The notes under the pieces were generated by a model. The model had not been told where the DNA came from, did no database searches, and worked only from the letters and a program-made list of their open reading frames with translations. Shown here piece by piece: positions 18,135 to 26,981 of a stretch of 64,000 nucleotides of DNA. How positions within the stretch are numbered: position 1 is the first letter of the stretch; each line of letters opens with the position of its first letter. This DNA comes from Pseudomonas putida (GTDB lineage: Bacteria; Pseudomonadota; Gammaproteobacteria; Pseudomonadales; Pseudomonadaceae). The position numbers and the translations under genes are program-made. The stretch spans positions 5,828,001 to 5,892,000 of the forward strand of contig NZ_CP026115.2 of assembly GCF_009883635.2 (NCBI RefSeq), in the 5' to 3' direction.

Positions 18135-19013
18135 TTAATGGCGGCTCACGGACTGCAACGGCGCGTTCTTCGCCAGCACCGAACATTGGCAGCGGCTGTT
18201 GAAGCTCTTGAAGAAGCTGCGCACGTAGTCGTTCGCCGGCTGGTTGATCAGCTCCTGCGGGGTGCCGATCTGCACCACCCGCCCGCCTTCCATGATCGCG
18301 ATGCGATGGCCGATGCGGATGGCTTCTTCGATGTCGTGGGAAATGAAGATGATGGTGCGCTGCTGCTCGGCCTGCAGGCGCATCAGTTCGCCTTGCATTT
18401 CGCTGCGGATCAGTGGATCGAGGGCGGAAAACGCCTCGTCCATCAGCAGGATCGTCGGGTCGTTGGCCAACGCCCGGGCCAGGCCCACGCGCTGCTGCAT
18501 GCCGCCGGAGAGCTGGTGCGGGTAGCTGTGCTCGTGGCCGGCCAGGCCCACCTGGCTCAGTGCTTCCCGGGCACGGCTGTGGCGCTCGGCTTCGGGCACA
18601 CCTGCGATTTCGAGGCCAAAGGCGGTGTTTTCCAGCACGCTCATGTGCGGCATCAGGGCGAAGGACTGGAACACCATGCCCATTTCCTTGCGGCGCACAT
18701 CGAGCAGGGCTTTGTCGGAGAGCCCGGTGATTTCCTTGCCGTTGAGGTGGATGCTGCCGGAGGTGGGTTCGATCAGGCGGTTGAACAGCCGCACCATGGT
18801 CGACTTGCCCGAACCGGACAGGCCCATGATGACGAAGATCTCGCCACGCTTGACGGAAAAGCTTGCATCGAACACGCCGACGACATGGCCGGTCTTGCTG
18901 AAGATTTCGTGCTTGTCGGCACCGTTGCGCAGCATCTCCATGGCCATGTCCGGGTTATTGCCGAACACTTTGTAGATATTATTTACCGAGAGTATTTCAT
19001 CGCCTTGGTACAT
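18135..19013 (-). CDS. proV: Glycine betaine-type ABC transporter, ATPase without CBS domains
   Basis: This 292-residue ATPase energises the ProXW importer. It has Walker [10 protein letters not shown], signature [15 protein letters not shown], Walker [14 protein letters not shown] and the switch His in FISHDIEEA. It is about 100 residues shorter than E. coli ProV and stops soon after the nucleotide-binding domain, so the C-terminal CBS pair that senses ionic strength is missing. This fits a catabolic importer rather than an osmoprotective one (inference). It is the first gene of the leftward operon; the start at 19013 has AGGG just upstream. Confidence 0.9.
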   Translation of the reverse strand: MYQGDEILSVNNIYKVFGNNPDMAMEMLRNGADKHEIFSKTGHVVGVFDASFSVKRGEIFVIMGLSGSGKSTMVRLFNRLIEPTSGSIHLNGKEITGLSDKALLDVRRKEMGMVFQSFALMPHMSVLENTAFGLEIAGVPEAERHSRAREALSQVGLAGHEHSYPHQLSGGMQQRVGLARALANDPTILLMDEAFSALDPLIRSEMQGELMRLQAEQQRTIIFISHDIEEAIRIGHRIAIMEGGRVVQIGTPQELINQPANDYVRSFFKSFNSRCQCSVLAKNAPLQSVSRH

Positions 19014-19329
19014 ATGACCCTCATTATTATATTTATGACCAATTATGAGCGGCAGCGCATCGTCAGTTAGATGCGTACCTGGATTGGCAGGCGGCCCGCA
19101 ATGGCGAGCGAGGCAAACTTGTTTTTTGCCAATGTAACGCGCCCCTCGGTAGGTGCATTGTATATCTGTGTCAATTTGTATTATAAAGCCCCGCCCCTGG
19201 CAGCCCGTCGCGCCACGGCATCCTATTTATTGTCATAACCGTAATATCCGCAGCCCTTGGCCCTGCTCATCATCTGGCTCAGGGGCGCCCTGCCCGTGCG
19301 CTGCATACAACAACAAGATTCGGACGACC
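19014..19329. promoter_or_regulatory. Divergent intergenic region, proV operon / LysR gene
   Basis: This 316-bp AT-richer spacer must carry promoters for both directions. TATGACC occurs twice as a direct repeat, at 19013-19019 and 19034-19040, exactly 21 bp apart, a spacing typical of AraC-type regulator sites, though it sits very close to the proV start. No other convincing element is visible. Confidence 0.3.
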
Positions 19330-20259
19330 ATGAACAACCCATCAGGCGCCCAGAAACACAAGGGCTACCGCCGCATCATCCCGTCGATGACAGCGTTGCT
19401 GCAGTTCGAGGCCGTGGCCCGGCTCAACAGCTTCACCCTGGCCGCCACCGAGCTGGGCGTGACCCAGGCGGCGGTCAGCAAGCAGGTCAAGGTGCTCGAA
19501 GAGAACCTCGGCGCGCTGCTGTTCCACCGTGCGCACCGCAACATCAGCCTGACCGATGCTGGCGACATCTTGTTCGCCAGCATTTCCGAGTCGTTGCAAC
19601 GGGTGGCCAGTGCCTTTGACCAGATCAACCAGGGCTGCAACCGCCAGGAAATCGTGCTGGGCTCGACCGCGCCGTTTTCCCAGCTGCGCATCATGCCGCG
19701 GCTGAATCAGCTGGCCAGCACCCTGCCGCAGGTGCAGCTGCGCCTGGCCACGCAGATGTTCACCGGCGACCTGCGCACCCGCAACTGCGACCTCGACGTG
19801 CGTTTTGGCGATGGCCAATGGGACGATGGCGAGGCCACCTTGCTGTTCGACGAAGAAGTCTTCCCGGTGTGCTCGCCCGCCTGGCTGGCGCGCAACCCCA
19901 TGCCCACCAGCCTGGAAGAACTGGCTGTCGCAGGGCTGCTGGATGCAGACTCCACCTCCGAGGGCTGGGTTGCCTGGCCGAGCTGGTTCCGCGAAAAAGG
20001 CGGCGCCCCTGGCGCACTGCAATACAACCTGCGCTGCAGCCTGTACACCGATGCCATCAACGCCGCACTGCAGGGTTATGGCATCGCCCTGGGCTGGGGC
20101 CGGCTGGTCGAGCACCTGCTGGCCAGCGGCGCGCTGGTGCGCCTGCAGCCCTTCTCGGTGCGCCCAGAGCAGGCCTACTACCTGGTAGCGCCCCATGGCC
20201 GGCCGAAAAACCCGCACATGACGGCATTGGTGCAATGGCTGCAAAGTGGCAGTTTTTGA
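19330..20259 (+). CDS. LysR-family regulator, GcvA type
   Basis: The 309-residue regulator has an N-terminal HTH (IPSMTALLQFEAVARLNSF, ELGVTQAAVSKQVKVLEE) and a C-terminal effector domain. The FEAVAR and TQAAVS patterns place it near GcvA/AmpR-type LysR proteins. The chosen start MNNPSG at 19330 lies shortly before the HTH; the open frame extends upstream but is not LysR-like. It sits between the divergent ProVWX operon and the Rieske oxygenase genes 115 bp downstream on the same strand, so it is a plausible second regulator of betaine uptake and demethylation. Confidence 0.88.
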   Translation: MNNPSGAQKHKGYRRIIPSMTALLQFEAVARLNSFTLAATELGVTQAAVSKQVKVLEENLGALLFHRAHRNISLTDAGDILFASISESLQRVASAFDQINQGCNRQEIVLGSTAPFSQLRIMPRLNQLASTLPQVQLRLATQMFTGDLRTRNCDLDVRFGDGQWDDGEATLLFDEEVFPVCSPAWLARNPMPTSLEELAVAGLLDADSTSEGWVAWPSWFREKGGAPGALQYNLRCSLYTDAINAALQGYGIALGWGRLVEHLLASGALVRLQPFSVRPEQAYYLVAPHGRPKNPHMTALVQWLQSGSF

Positions 20260-20374
20260 ATAACCTGAAGTAATGCAAAGTGGAAAATTAAGCGCATTGA
20301 CGCTCTAGCGGGGCACTTCGATAATCGCCGCCAGCAGTTTGGTCATTAAAGAATAAGAGTGCCCGAGGTCAACT

Positions 20375-21631
20375 ATGAGCCGCCCGATAATCAAATCCCA
20401 TCGCGAACTTGTTGAATCACGCCAACCCGGTTTTGGCATGAATGGCGAGTTGTACAGCCGCCAGGATATCTTCGAAACGGATATGGATATCTTCTTCAAC
20501 AAGCACTGGATCCAGGTTGCCGTTACTGCAGATGTCGATGAGCCGGGCGATGTATTCACCGTGGACATCGGCAAGGCCTCGGTGCTGATCCTGCGCGACG
20601 ATGACGAGCAGATCCGCGCCTACCGCAACGTGTGCCGCCACCGCGGTGCGCGCCTCAAGGAACCGGGCAAGTCCACCGTCGGCATGCTGGTCTGCCCCTA
20701 CCACCAGTGGACCTACGACCTGGACGGCAGCCTCAAGCACGCCAGCCACATGGGCAAGGGCTTCGACCCCAAGTGCCGCAGCCTGATCCCGGTGCACTGC
20801 AAGGTGATCGGCAGCCATGTGCTGATCTGCCTGGCCGACAACCCGCCGGACGATATCAGCGACCTCGAAGAAGTCATGGGCCCGCGCTTCGCCCCCTTCG
20901 ACCTGACCAACACCCGCATTGCCTTTGAGCTCGACTACATCGAGAACGGCAACTGGAAGCTGGTGATGGAAAACAACCGCGAGTGCTACCACTGCGCCGG
21001 CACCCACCCGGAGCTGATCGTCTCGTACCAGTCCGAAGACCTCGGCGTCAGCCTCGAAGAAATGAGCGAGGAAGCCCGCGCCTCCTACGACGCCTACCAG
21101 ATCCGCAAGGCCGGCATCGAGGCCAACTGGGCCAGCGACGGCCTGCTGTATGAAACCGTCGAGCATCTGCAGGACAGCTCACCCACCCAGTTCCGCACCC
21201 AGCGCATGATCATTGCCGGTAGCGGCGAATCGCAGACCCTCGACACCAAGGTCGCCTGCAGCAAGCTGCTGGGCAACCTGACCCGTCGCGACCTCGGCGA
21301 TACCCACCTGTGGGGCAACAACGCCTGGGCCCACGTGATGAGCGACCACGCCATGATCAGCTGGATCATCCCGCTATCGCCAGACCGCACCCTGGTGCGC
21401 ACCAAGTGGTTGGTGCACCGCGACGCCGTGGAGGGGGTCGACTACGATCTGCAGCGCCTGACCGAAGTCTGGGTCGCCACCACCCAGCAGGACGCCGCGC
21501 TGGTCGCCATCACCCACAGCGGCACCCAGGACCCGGCCTTCGTCCCCGGTCCCTACTCCACCTTCACCGAACCCTACGTCGACCAGTTTGCCCGCTGGTA
21601 CACCTCGCGCCTCGCCGCGCACGGAGTGTGA
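20375..21631 (+). CDS. Rieske oxygenase for a quaternary amine (GbcA/CntA/stachydrine demethylase family)
   Basis: This 418-residue oxygenase component has a Rieske [2Fe-2S] site, CRHRGARL and CPYHQW (C-x-H...C-x2-H), and a mononuclear iron site in NNRECYHCAGTH. There a Glu replaces the usual bridging Asp, as known for carnitine oxygenase CntA and its relatives acting on quaternary amines. The N-terminus (SRQPGFGMNGELYSRQDIF) also matches that subfamily. Likely reaction: oxidative N-demethylation or C-N cleavage of a betaine with loss of an aldehyde. The reductase gene follows 4 bp later. ProXWV and BCCT importers nearby support a betaine substrate; which one (glycine betaine, proline betaine, carnitine) is not decided by sequence. 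Confidence 0.87.
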   Translation: MSRPIIKSHRELVESRQPGFGMNGELYSRQDIFETDMDIFFNKHWIQVAVTADVDEPGDVFTVDIGKASVLILRDDDEQIRAYRNVCRHRGARLKEPGKSTVGMLVCPYHQWTYDLDGSLKHASHMGKGFDPKCRSLIPVHCKVIGSHVLICLADNPPDDISDLEEVMGPRFAPFDLTNTRIAFELDYIENGNWKLVMENNRECYHCAGTHPELIVSYQSEDLGVSLEEMSEEARASYDAYQIRKAGIEANWASDGLLYETVEHLQDSSPTQFRTQRMIIAGSGESQTLDTKVACSKLLGNLTRRDLGDTHLWGNNAWAHVMSDHAMISWIIPLSPDRTLVRTKWLVHRDAVEGVDYDLQRLTEVWVATTQQDAALVAITHSGTQDPAFVPGPYSTFTEPYVDQFARWYTSRLAAHGV

Positions 21632-21635
21632 GGCC

Positions 21636-22772
21636 ATGAGCGTGCTGCAGACCATCACCGCGAACATCGCCAGCCTGCGCGCTGACCAGCGCTTCGCCGA
21701 CACCGACCACTGGGCCGCCCACGGTGCCCAGTGGGCCAGCGGCGAAAGCCAGCGCATCGAGTGCCTGAACGTCGTCAGCGAGACGCACGACGTCAAGACC
21801 TTCACCTTCCACAGCCCGAATTACCACGCCCTGGCCTACGAGCCCGGGCAGTTCCTCACCGTGTCGCCGGTGATCGACGGCAGCAGCGTGTCGCGCTGTT
21901 ACACCTTGTCGTCGACGCCAACCCGGCCGTTCACCTTCTCGATCACGGTCAAGCGGGTGCCGGGCGGCGTGGTATCCAACTGGCTGCACGACAACCTGCA
22001 GCCGGGCAGCGCCCTCGCGGCCTCCGGCCCGGCGGGCATCTTCACCCCGGTGGCCGGCCCGGCGCGCAAACTGCTGTACCTGTCGGCCGGCTCCGGCATC
22101 ACTCCGCTGATGGCCATGACCCGCGCCGCCGCCGACCTGCACGCGGACCTCGACATCGTCTTCGTGCACAGCGCGCGCACCCCCAAGGACATCATCTTCC
22201 GCGACGAACTGGCACGCCTTGAGCGCAGCATGCCGCGCCTGCGCACGCTGTTCTTCTGCGAAAGCCTGGGTGACGAGCCGGACTGGGCCGGGCCGCTCGG
22301 GCGCCTGTCGCTGGAGGTGCTGCAGCAGCAGATCCCCGACTTCATGGAACGCGCGGTGTTCACCTGCGGGCCCAAAGGCTACATGGATGCGGCCAAAGGC
22401 CTGCTAACCGACGCCGGCTTCGACCTGGCGCGCTATCACCAGGAAAGCTTCGACATCAGCGCCGAGGTGCAAGCGGAGCCCGAACCCGCTACTCCCGGCC
22501 AGGCCCTGGATACCTTCACCGTGCGCCTGGCCCGTTCCGGCAGGACCTTCACCATGGGCGCCGACCAGACGGTCCTGGCCGCCGCCAAGAAGGCCGGTGC
22601 GGTGGTCCCCTCCTCCTGCAGTCAAGGCGTCTGCGGCACCTGCAAGACCGCCGTGCTCGAAGGCAGCGTCGAGATGAACCACAACGGCGGCATCCGCCAG
22701 CGCGAGATCGACAAAGGCCTGCGCCTGCTGTGCTGCAGCCGCCCCACTTCAGACCTGGTGATCGACCTCTGA
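21636..22772 (+). CDS. Ferredoxin-NAD(P)H reductase component for the Rieske oxygenase (GbcB-like)
   Basis: The 378-residue electron-transfer protein passes electrons from NAD(P)H to the oxygenase. It has an FAD-binding beta-barrel (PGQFLTVS, RCYTLSSTP), an NAD domain (LSAGSGITPLMAM and FTCGPKGYMDA) and a C-terminal plant-type [2Fe-2S] domain with cysteines in CSQGVCGTCKT and LLCCSRP. It is the usual partner of GbcA/CntA-type oxygenases. The start at 21636 lies 4 nt after the oxygenase stop, with GGAG in the preceding gene's end, so the two are translated together. Confidence 0.92.
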   Translation: MSVLQTITANIASLRADQRFADTDHWAAHGAQWASGESQRIECLNVVSETHDVKTFTFHSPNYHALAYEPGQFLTVSPVIDGSSVSRCYTLSSTPTRPFTFSITVKRVPGGVVSNWLHDNLQPGSALAASGPAGIFTPVAGPARKLLYLSAGSGITPLMAMTRAAADLHADLDIVFVHSARTPKDIIFRDELARLERSMPRLRTLFFCESLGDEPDWAGPLGRLSLEVLQQQIPDFMERAVFTCGPKGYMDAAKGLLTDAGFDLARYHQESFDISAEVQAEPEPATPGQALDTFTVRLARSGRTFTMGADQTVLAAAKKAGAVVPSSCSQGVCGTCKTAVLEGSVEMNHNGGIRQREIDKGLRLLCCSRPTSDLVIDL

Positions 22773-22855
22773 ACAGCTAGCACACTGCAACACCAGCAAC
22801 GCAGCCAGGCGGGCCGCTCGAGCGCCCGCCTGCAACAATAAAAAGGATAGAGCCG

Positions 22856-24475
22856 ATGCGTGCAAAACAAGGCCTTTTCAAAGGCCTCAACCCTACCGTG
22901 ACGGTAGGGTCCCTCTCGATTGTCGTGGCCTTCGTGGTGCTCTGCGCCGCCCACGGCGACCAGGCCGCGGGGGTGTTCAAGGGCGCCTCCGACGCCATCC
23001 TCGACCACCTCAAATGGTTCTACCTGGCGCTGGTCAGCGGCATCCTCGGGGTGCTGGTGTACATCGCCTTCAGCCGCCACGGCACCTTGAAACTCGGCCG
23101 CCCCGACGAAAAGCCGGAATTCAGCTTCGCCGCCTGGATCGCCATGCTGTTCAGTGCCGGCATGGGCGTGGGGCTGATCTTCTGGTCGGTTGCCGAACCC
23201 GTCCTGCACTATGCCAGCAACCCGTTCACCCCAGGCCTGACCGACCAGGCGGCGTCGATGGCCATGCGCATCACCTTGCTGCACTGGGGCCTGCACCCGT
23301 GGGCGATCTTTACCGTGATCGGCCTGGGCCTGGCCTACTTCGCCTACCGCGAAGGCCTGCCGCTGGCGCTGCGCTCGATCCTCTACCCGATCATCGGCAA
23401 CCGCATCTACGGGCCGATCGGCCATGCCGTCGACATCATCGGTGGCGCGGTGACCGCGTTCGGGGTTTCGCAGTCGCTGGGGCTGGGCGTCGAGCAGATC
23501 AACATGGGCATGCACCAGGTGTTCGGCACCCCGGTCAGCCTGTCGTTCAAGCTGAGCATCATCGCCGTGGTCACGGTGATTGCCTCGATCTCGCTGCTGG
23601 CCGGGGTGTCCAAGGGCATGAAGCGCCTGTCGACCCTGAACATGTGGATTTCCCTGGGCCTGATGCTGGTGGTGCTGGGCCTGGGCCCGACCAACTACAT
23701 CATGAACCTGCTGTTCGAATCGGCCGGCGACTACGCGCAGAACATCATCGGCATGAGCTTCTGGACCGATGCCCAGGCCGACAGTGCCTGGCAGAAGAGC
23801 TGGACCGCCTTCTACTGGCCGTGGTGGATGACCTGGGGGCCGTTCGTGGGCCTGTTCATCGCGCGTATTTCCCGTGGCCGGACCATTCGCGAACTGGTGT
23901 TCGGCGCGCTGTTGGTGCCAACTGTGGTGACCATCCTGTGGATGGCGGTGTTCGGCGGCACTGCGTTGAAGGATGAACAACAGGTGCGCCACGCCTACGA
24001 GAAGCTGCCGGTCGCCGAACAGACCGCTGCCGGTGCCTTCCAGGGCGGGCCGATTCTCGAAGCCACGCGCAAGGAAACCACCACGGCGATGTTCACCCTG
24101 CTCGACCGCCTCGACGGCCCGACCCTGGGCGCAGTGCTAAGCGTGATCATCTGCTTGCTGCTGGCGGTGCACTTCGTGACCGCAGCCGATGCCGGTACCC
24201 AGGTGCTGTGCATGCTCAACTCGCTGGGCAGCATCGACCCGCCCAACTGGATACGCGTGCTGTGGTGCGTGCTGGAAGGCGCGATTGCGGCCAGCCTGGT
24301 GATTGCCGGGGGCTTGCTGGCAATCCAGATGGCCAGCATCGTGGTCGGCCTGCCGATTGCCCTCTACATGCTGCTGACCGGGTACAGCCTGATGCGCAGC
24401 TTGCGCAGCAATGAGCAGGTGTTTGCGCCAGCTATCGCGCCTGAGCCCTTGGCCAGCGAACTGACCACTGGATAA
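22856..24475 (+). CDS. BCCT-family betaine/carnitine/choline transporter
   Basis: This 539-residue, 12-helix secondary importer has the glycine-rich segment SAGMGVGLIFWSVAEPV of helix 3 and the BCCT signature region WPWWMTWGPFVGLFIARISR. The C-terminal cytoplasmic tail is short, unlike osmoregulated BetT/BetP, which fits substrate uptake for catabolism. It follows the reductase gene by 83 bp on the same strand and probably imports the substrate of the Rieske enzyme. AAAAGGAT precedes the start. Confidence 0.92.
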   Translation: MRAKQGLFKGLNPTVTVGSLSIVVAFVVLCAAHGDQAAGVFKGASDAILDHLKWFYLALVSGILGVLVYIAFSRHGTLKLGRPDEKPEFSFAAWIAMLFSAGMGVGLIFWSVAEPVLHYASNPFTPGLTDQAASMAMRITLLHWGLHPWAIFTVIGLGLAYFAYREGLPLALRSILYPIIGNRIYGPIGHAVDIIGGAVTAFGVSQSLGLGVEQINMGMHQVFGTPVSLSFKLSIIAVVTVIASISLLAGVSKGMKRLSTLNMWISLGLMLVVLGLGPTNYIMNLLFESAGDYAQNIIGMSFWTDAQADSAWQKSWTAFYWPWWMTWGPFVGLFIARISRGRTIRELVFGALLVPTVVTILWMAVFGGTALKDEQQVRHAYEKLPVAEQTAAGAFQGGPILEATRKETTTAMFTLLDRLDGPTLGAVLSVIICLLLAVHFVTAADAGTQVLCMLNSLGSIDPPNWIRVLWCVLEGAIAASLVIAGGLLAIQMASIVVGLPIALYMLLTGYSLMRSLRSNEQVFAPAIAPEPLASELTTG

Positions 24476-24484
24476 TGGTCTCTC

Positions 24485-24508
24485 GAGGGGCAGGTCTACC
24501 TGCCCCCT
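24485..24508 (+). terminator. Stem-loop after the BCCT gene
   Basis: GAGGGGCAGG pairs with CCTGCCCCCTC around a 4-nt loop directly after the transporter stop codon. There is no strong T-run right behind it, but the position and stability suggest transcription termination of the oxygenase operon. Confidence 0.5.
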
Positions 24509-24590
24509 CAGAGGCCGAAGGTATTTTTCACATTCATCTCACTTGCTGACAACAAACACTCTGGCATCTTTGCGGTGCGCATCATTTAAT

Positions 24591-24634
24591 TAATGAAAGC
24601 TGAAACTTTCATTAACTTTTGTTTCATATGAAAC
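24591..24634. promoter_or_regulatory. Two adjacent perfect palindromes, candidate operator pair
   Basis: TAATGAAAG (24591-24599) is inverted at 24606-24614 (CTTTCATTA), and 6 bp later GTTTCATATGAAAC (24621-24634) is a perfect 14-bp palindrome. Both share the half-site TGAAA/TTTCA. They lie in an AT-rich stretch 136-180 bp upstream of the SDR start at 24770, where a dimeric regulator could act. The regulator is unknown. The rest of 24476-24769 shows nothing clear. Confidence 0.5.
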
Positions 24635-24769
24635 CCGCATTTCGTTAATTGCAACTTCCCTCCCAACGCCCTGACAATCGCCCCGCTCCGAGCTGAACGC
24701 CAGTCCCTGCGCGCTCCAGGCACGAGCTAAAACCTCGATCCACGCCAATAAACTTTTCAGAGGAAGTTT

Positions 24770-25918
24770 ATGAACGCGCCTGCCCCACACATCAACTTCG
24801 ATCTGCACGAACATATGCTGCTGACTGGCGCCACCGGTTTTCTCGGTGGCTCGGTAACTGCCCAATTGATTGCCAGAGGCCGCAGCGCCAACCTATGTTT
24901 CCTGGTGCGCGCCGACAGCCAGCAGCAAGGCCTCGAACGCCTGCGCGACAACCTGCGCCAACACGGCGTTGACGAGCAGGACTGCCTGGCGTTGCGCGCC
25001 GAGCAGATCCTGTGCGGCGACTTCCTCGATACTCGTTGGTTGGCCGACGCGACGCCACGGCTGATGCAGATCGACCGGGTGATCAACTGTGCGGCGGTGG
25101 CCTCGTTCTCGAAGAACCCGAACATCTGGCCGGTCAACGTCGAAGGTACCTACGCCTTCGCCGAGGTGATGAGCCGCTCGACGCGCCTCAAGCGCTTCCT
25201 GCACGTGGGCACGGCGATGAGCTGCGGCCCGCAGCGCGAATCGCCGATCAGCGAATCGTGGGAGTTCCCGGCGGCCGAGCAGCAGCTGGTCGACTACACC
25301 GCATCCAAGGCCGAGATCGAGCGGCGGATGAGCGAGCAGCTGCCGCAACTGCCGCTGGTGGTGGCGCGCCCGTCCATCGTGGTGGGCCACCGCACCCTCG
25401 GTTGCCAGGCATCGGCCAGCATCTTCTGGGTGTTCCGCATGGGCTTCGCGCTGGAGAGCTTCACCTGCGAGCTGGATGAGCAGATCGACGTTATCCCGGT
25501 CGACTACTGCGCCGAAGCGCTGATCGGCCTCACCCTCAAGCCGCGCCTGGAGCACAACCTGTACCACATCTCGGCTGGCCATCAGGCCGCCTGCACCTTT
25601 GGCGAGATCGACCAGGCCTTCGCCCATGCCAATGGCGCGCAGCCGGTTGGCGAGCGCTACCGCAGGGTCGATGTCGATGACCTGAAAAGCCTGGCGCAGG
25701 ATTTCGAAGCGCGCATCGGCCCGGCCAACCCGCGCCTTGTGCTGCGCGCCCTGCGCCTGTACAGCGGCTTTGCCGATCTCAACTACCTGTTCGATAACAG
25801 CCGCCTGCTTGAGGAAGGCATCGCCGTGCCGCCGCGCTTTACCGATTACCTGGATGTGTGTGTGAAGTCGTCCAGCGGGGTGAGCATTGCGACCCAGATG
25901 CAGTGGGATTTCAAGTAA
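24770..25918 (+). CDS. Extended SDR of thioester-reductase/male-sterility type
   Basis: The 382-residue NAD(P)-dependent enzyme has the extended-SDR cofactor motif TGATGFLGG, a lower catalytic motif DYTASKAEIE (YxxxK), and the VINCAAV and NVEGTY segments typical of the NAD_binding_4 group (fatty acyl reductases, terminal reductases of peptide synthetases, some epimerases). There is no carrier or adenylation domain and no membrane segment. AGAGGAAG lies just before the ATG. It is separated from the betaine genes by a stem-loop and its own palindromic promoter region, so a link to them is uncertain. The substrate is unknown. Confidence 0.75.
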   Translation: MNAPAPHINFDLHEHMLLTGATGFLGGSVTAQLIARGRSANLCFLVRADSQQQGLERLRDNLRQHGVDEQDCLALRAEQILCGDFLDTRWLADATPRLMQIDRVINCAAVASFSKNPNIWPVNVEGTYAFAEVMSRSTRLKRFLHVGTAMSCGPQRESPISESWEFPAAEQQLVDYTASKAEIERRMSEQLPQLPLVVARPSIVVGHRTLGCQASASIFWVFRMGFALESFTCELDEQIDVIPVDYCAEALIGLTLKPRLEHNLYHISAGHQAACTFGEIDQAFAHANGAQPVGERYRRVDVDDLKSLAQDFEARIGPANPRLVLRALRLYSGFADLNYLFDNSRLLEEGIAVPPRFTDYLDVCVKSSSGVSIATQMQWDFK

Positions 25919-25939
25919 GCGCTTGAGGTTCGCACATAA

Positions 25940-25993
25940 CCCTGTGGGAGCCGCGCTTGCAGCCCATCGCCGGCAAGCGCGGCTCCCACAGGG
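25940..25993. terminator. Perfect 21-bp inverted repeat between convergent genes
   Basis: Arms 25940-25960 and 25973-25993 (starting CCCTGTGGGAGCCGCGCTTG) are perfectly complementary around 12 nt. The element sits between the convergent SDR gene and kguD, so a bidirectional terminator is likely. The GTGGGAGC core resembles Pseudomonas REP sequences. Confidence 0.75.
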
Positions 25994-26006
25994 TCCTAGT
26001 TTGCTG

Positions 26007-26972
26007 TTATATCGGGTTGACCAGGTTCGGCGGACGTTGGCCTACCAGGGCGCTTAGCAGATTGTCCACTGCACAACGCGCCATGGCCTCCCGCGTTTCA
26101 TGGGTTGCAGAGCCGATATGCGGCGTCGCCACCACATTGTCCAGCTGCAACAGCGGCGAATCGGCAGCCAGCGGCTCCTGCACGAACACATCCAGCCCTG
26201 CCCCGCGAATCCGCTTCTGCTGCAGCGCCTCGATCAACGCGGCTTCATCCACCACCCGTCCACGGGCAATGTTCACCAGTATCGCCTCGGGCTTCATCAA
26301 CCCCAACTCGCGGGCGCCGATCAGCCCCTCGGTGCTGGCACTGAGCGGCACTGTCAGGCATACGTAGTCCGCCTCGGCCAGCAACGCCTCCAGGCTGCAG
26401 TAACGCGCTGCATAACGCGCCTCCACCTCGGGCTTGGCCCGCGAACTGTGGTACAGCACACGCATGCCGAACCCGGCCGAGCCGCGCCGGGCCAACGCTT
26501 CGCCAATACGCCCCATGCCGACGATGCCCAAGGTCTTGCCATGCACATCGGTACCGAAATGCGCCGGCCCAAGGCTCGCCTGCCATTGCCCCTCACGCAC
26601 CCAGCCGGCCAGCTCCACCACCCGTCGCGCGGTGGCCAGGATCAGGGCGAAGCCGGTATCGGCGGTGGTCTCGGTGAGTACGTCAGGGGTGTTGGTCAGC
26701 ATTACCCCGCGTCGTGTCAGGTCGGCAATGTCGTAGTTGTCGACCCCCACCGAGACGCTGGAAATCACCTCCAGCTGCGGTGCCAGGTCAAGCAGCTCGC
26801 TGTCCAGGCGCAGGCTGGCGCCCAGCAGGCCATGGGCGCCTGGCAAGGCGTCGCGCAAACGCGCCAGGCCATCCGTGGCTCCGGTGTCCACCCAAGTCAC
26901 CTCTACCTGTTCTTCCAGCCTGGCCAGCAAGGCGTCGGACAGGCGTTTGTACAAGACAATGCGTTTCTTCAT
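26007..26972 (-). CDS. kguD: 2-keto-6-phosphogluconate reductase
   Basis: This 321-residue D-2-hydroxyacid dehydrogenase reduces 2-keto-6-phosphogluconate to 6-phosphogluconate, which enters the Entner-Doudoroff pathway. Visible are the nucleotide fold GIVGMGRIGEALARRG and the catalytic Arg (NIARGRVVDE), Glu (VFVQEPL) and His (ATPHIGSAT). It is the last gene of kguEKTD, 9 bp after kguT. The protein resembles GhrB/gluconate reductases, and the operon context makes the KguD assignment firm. Confidence 0.92.
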   Translation of the reverse strand: MKKRIVLYKRLSDALLARLEEQVEVTWVDTGATDGLARLRDALPGAHGLLGASLRLDSELLDLAPQLEVISSVSVGVDNYDIADLTRRGVMLTNTPDVLTETTADTGFALILATARRVVELAGWVREGQWQASLGPAHFGTDVHGKTLGIVGMGRIGEALARRGSAGFGMRVLYHSSRAKPEVEARYAARYCSLEALLAEADYVCLTVPLSASTEGLIGARELGLMKPEAILVNIARGRVVDEAALIEALQQKRIRGAGLDVFVQEPLAADSPLLQLDNVVATPHIGSATHETREAMARCAVDNLLSALVGQRPPNLVNPI

Positions 26973-26981
26973 GGCTGCTTC

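Noticed and set aside
17181..19070. A 629-codon plus-strand frame over proW/proV
   Set aside because: It is antisense to clear ABC transporter genes; His/Gln-rich filler sequence with no motifs.
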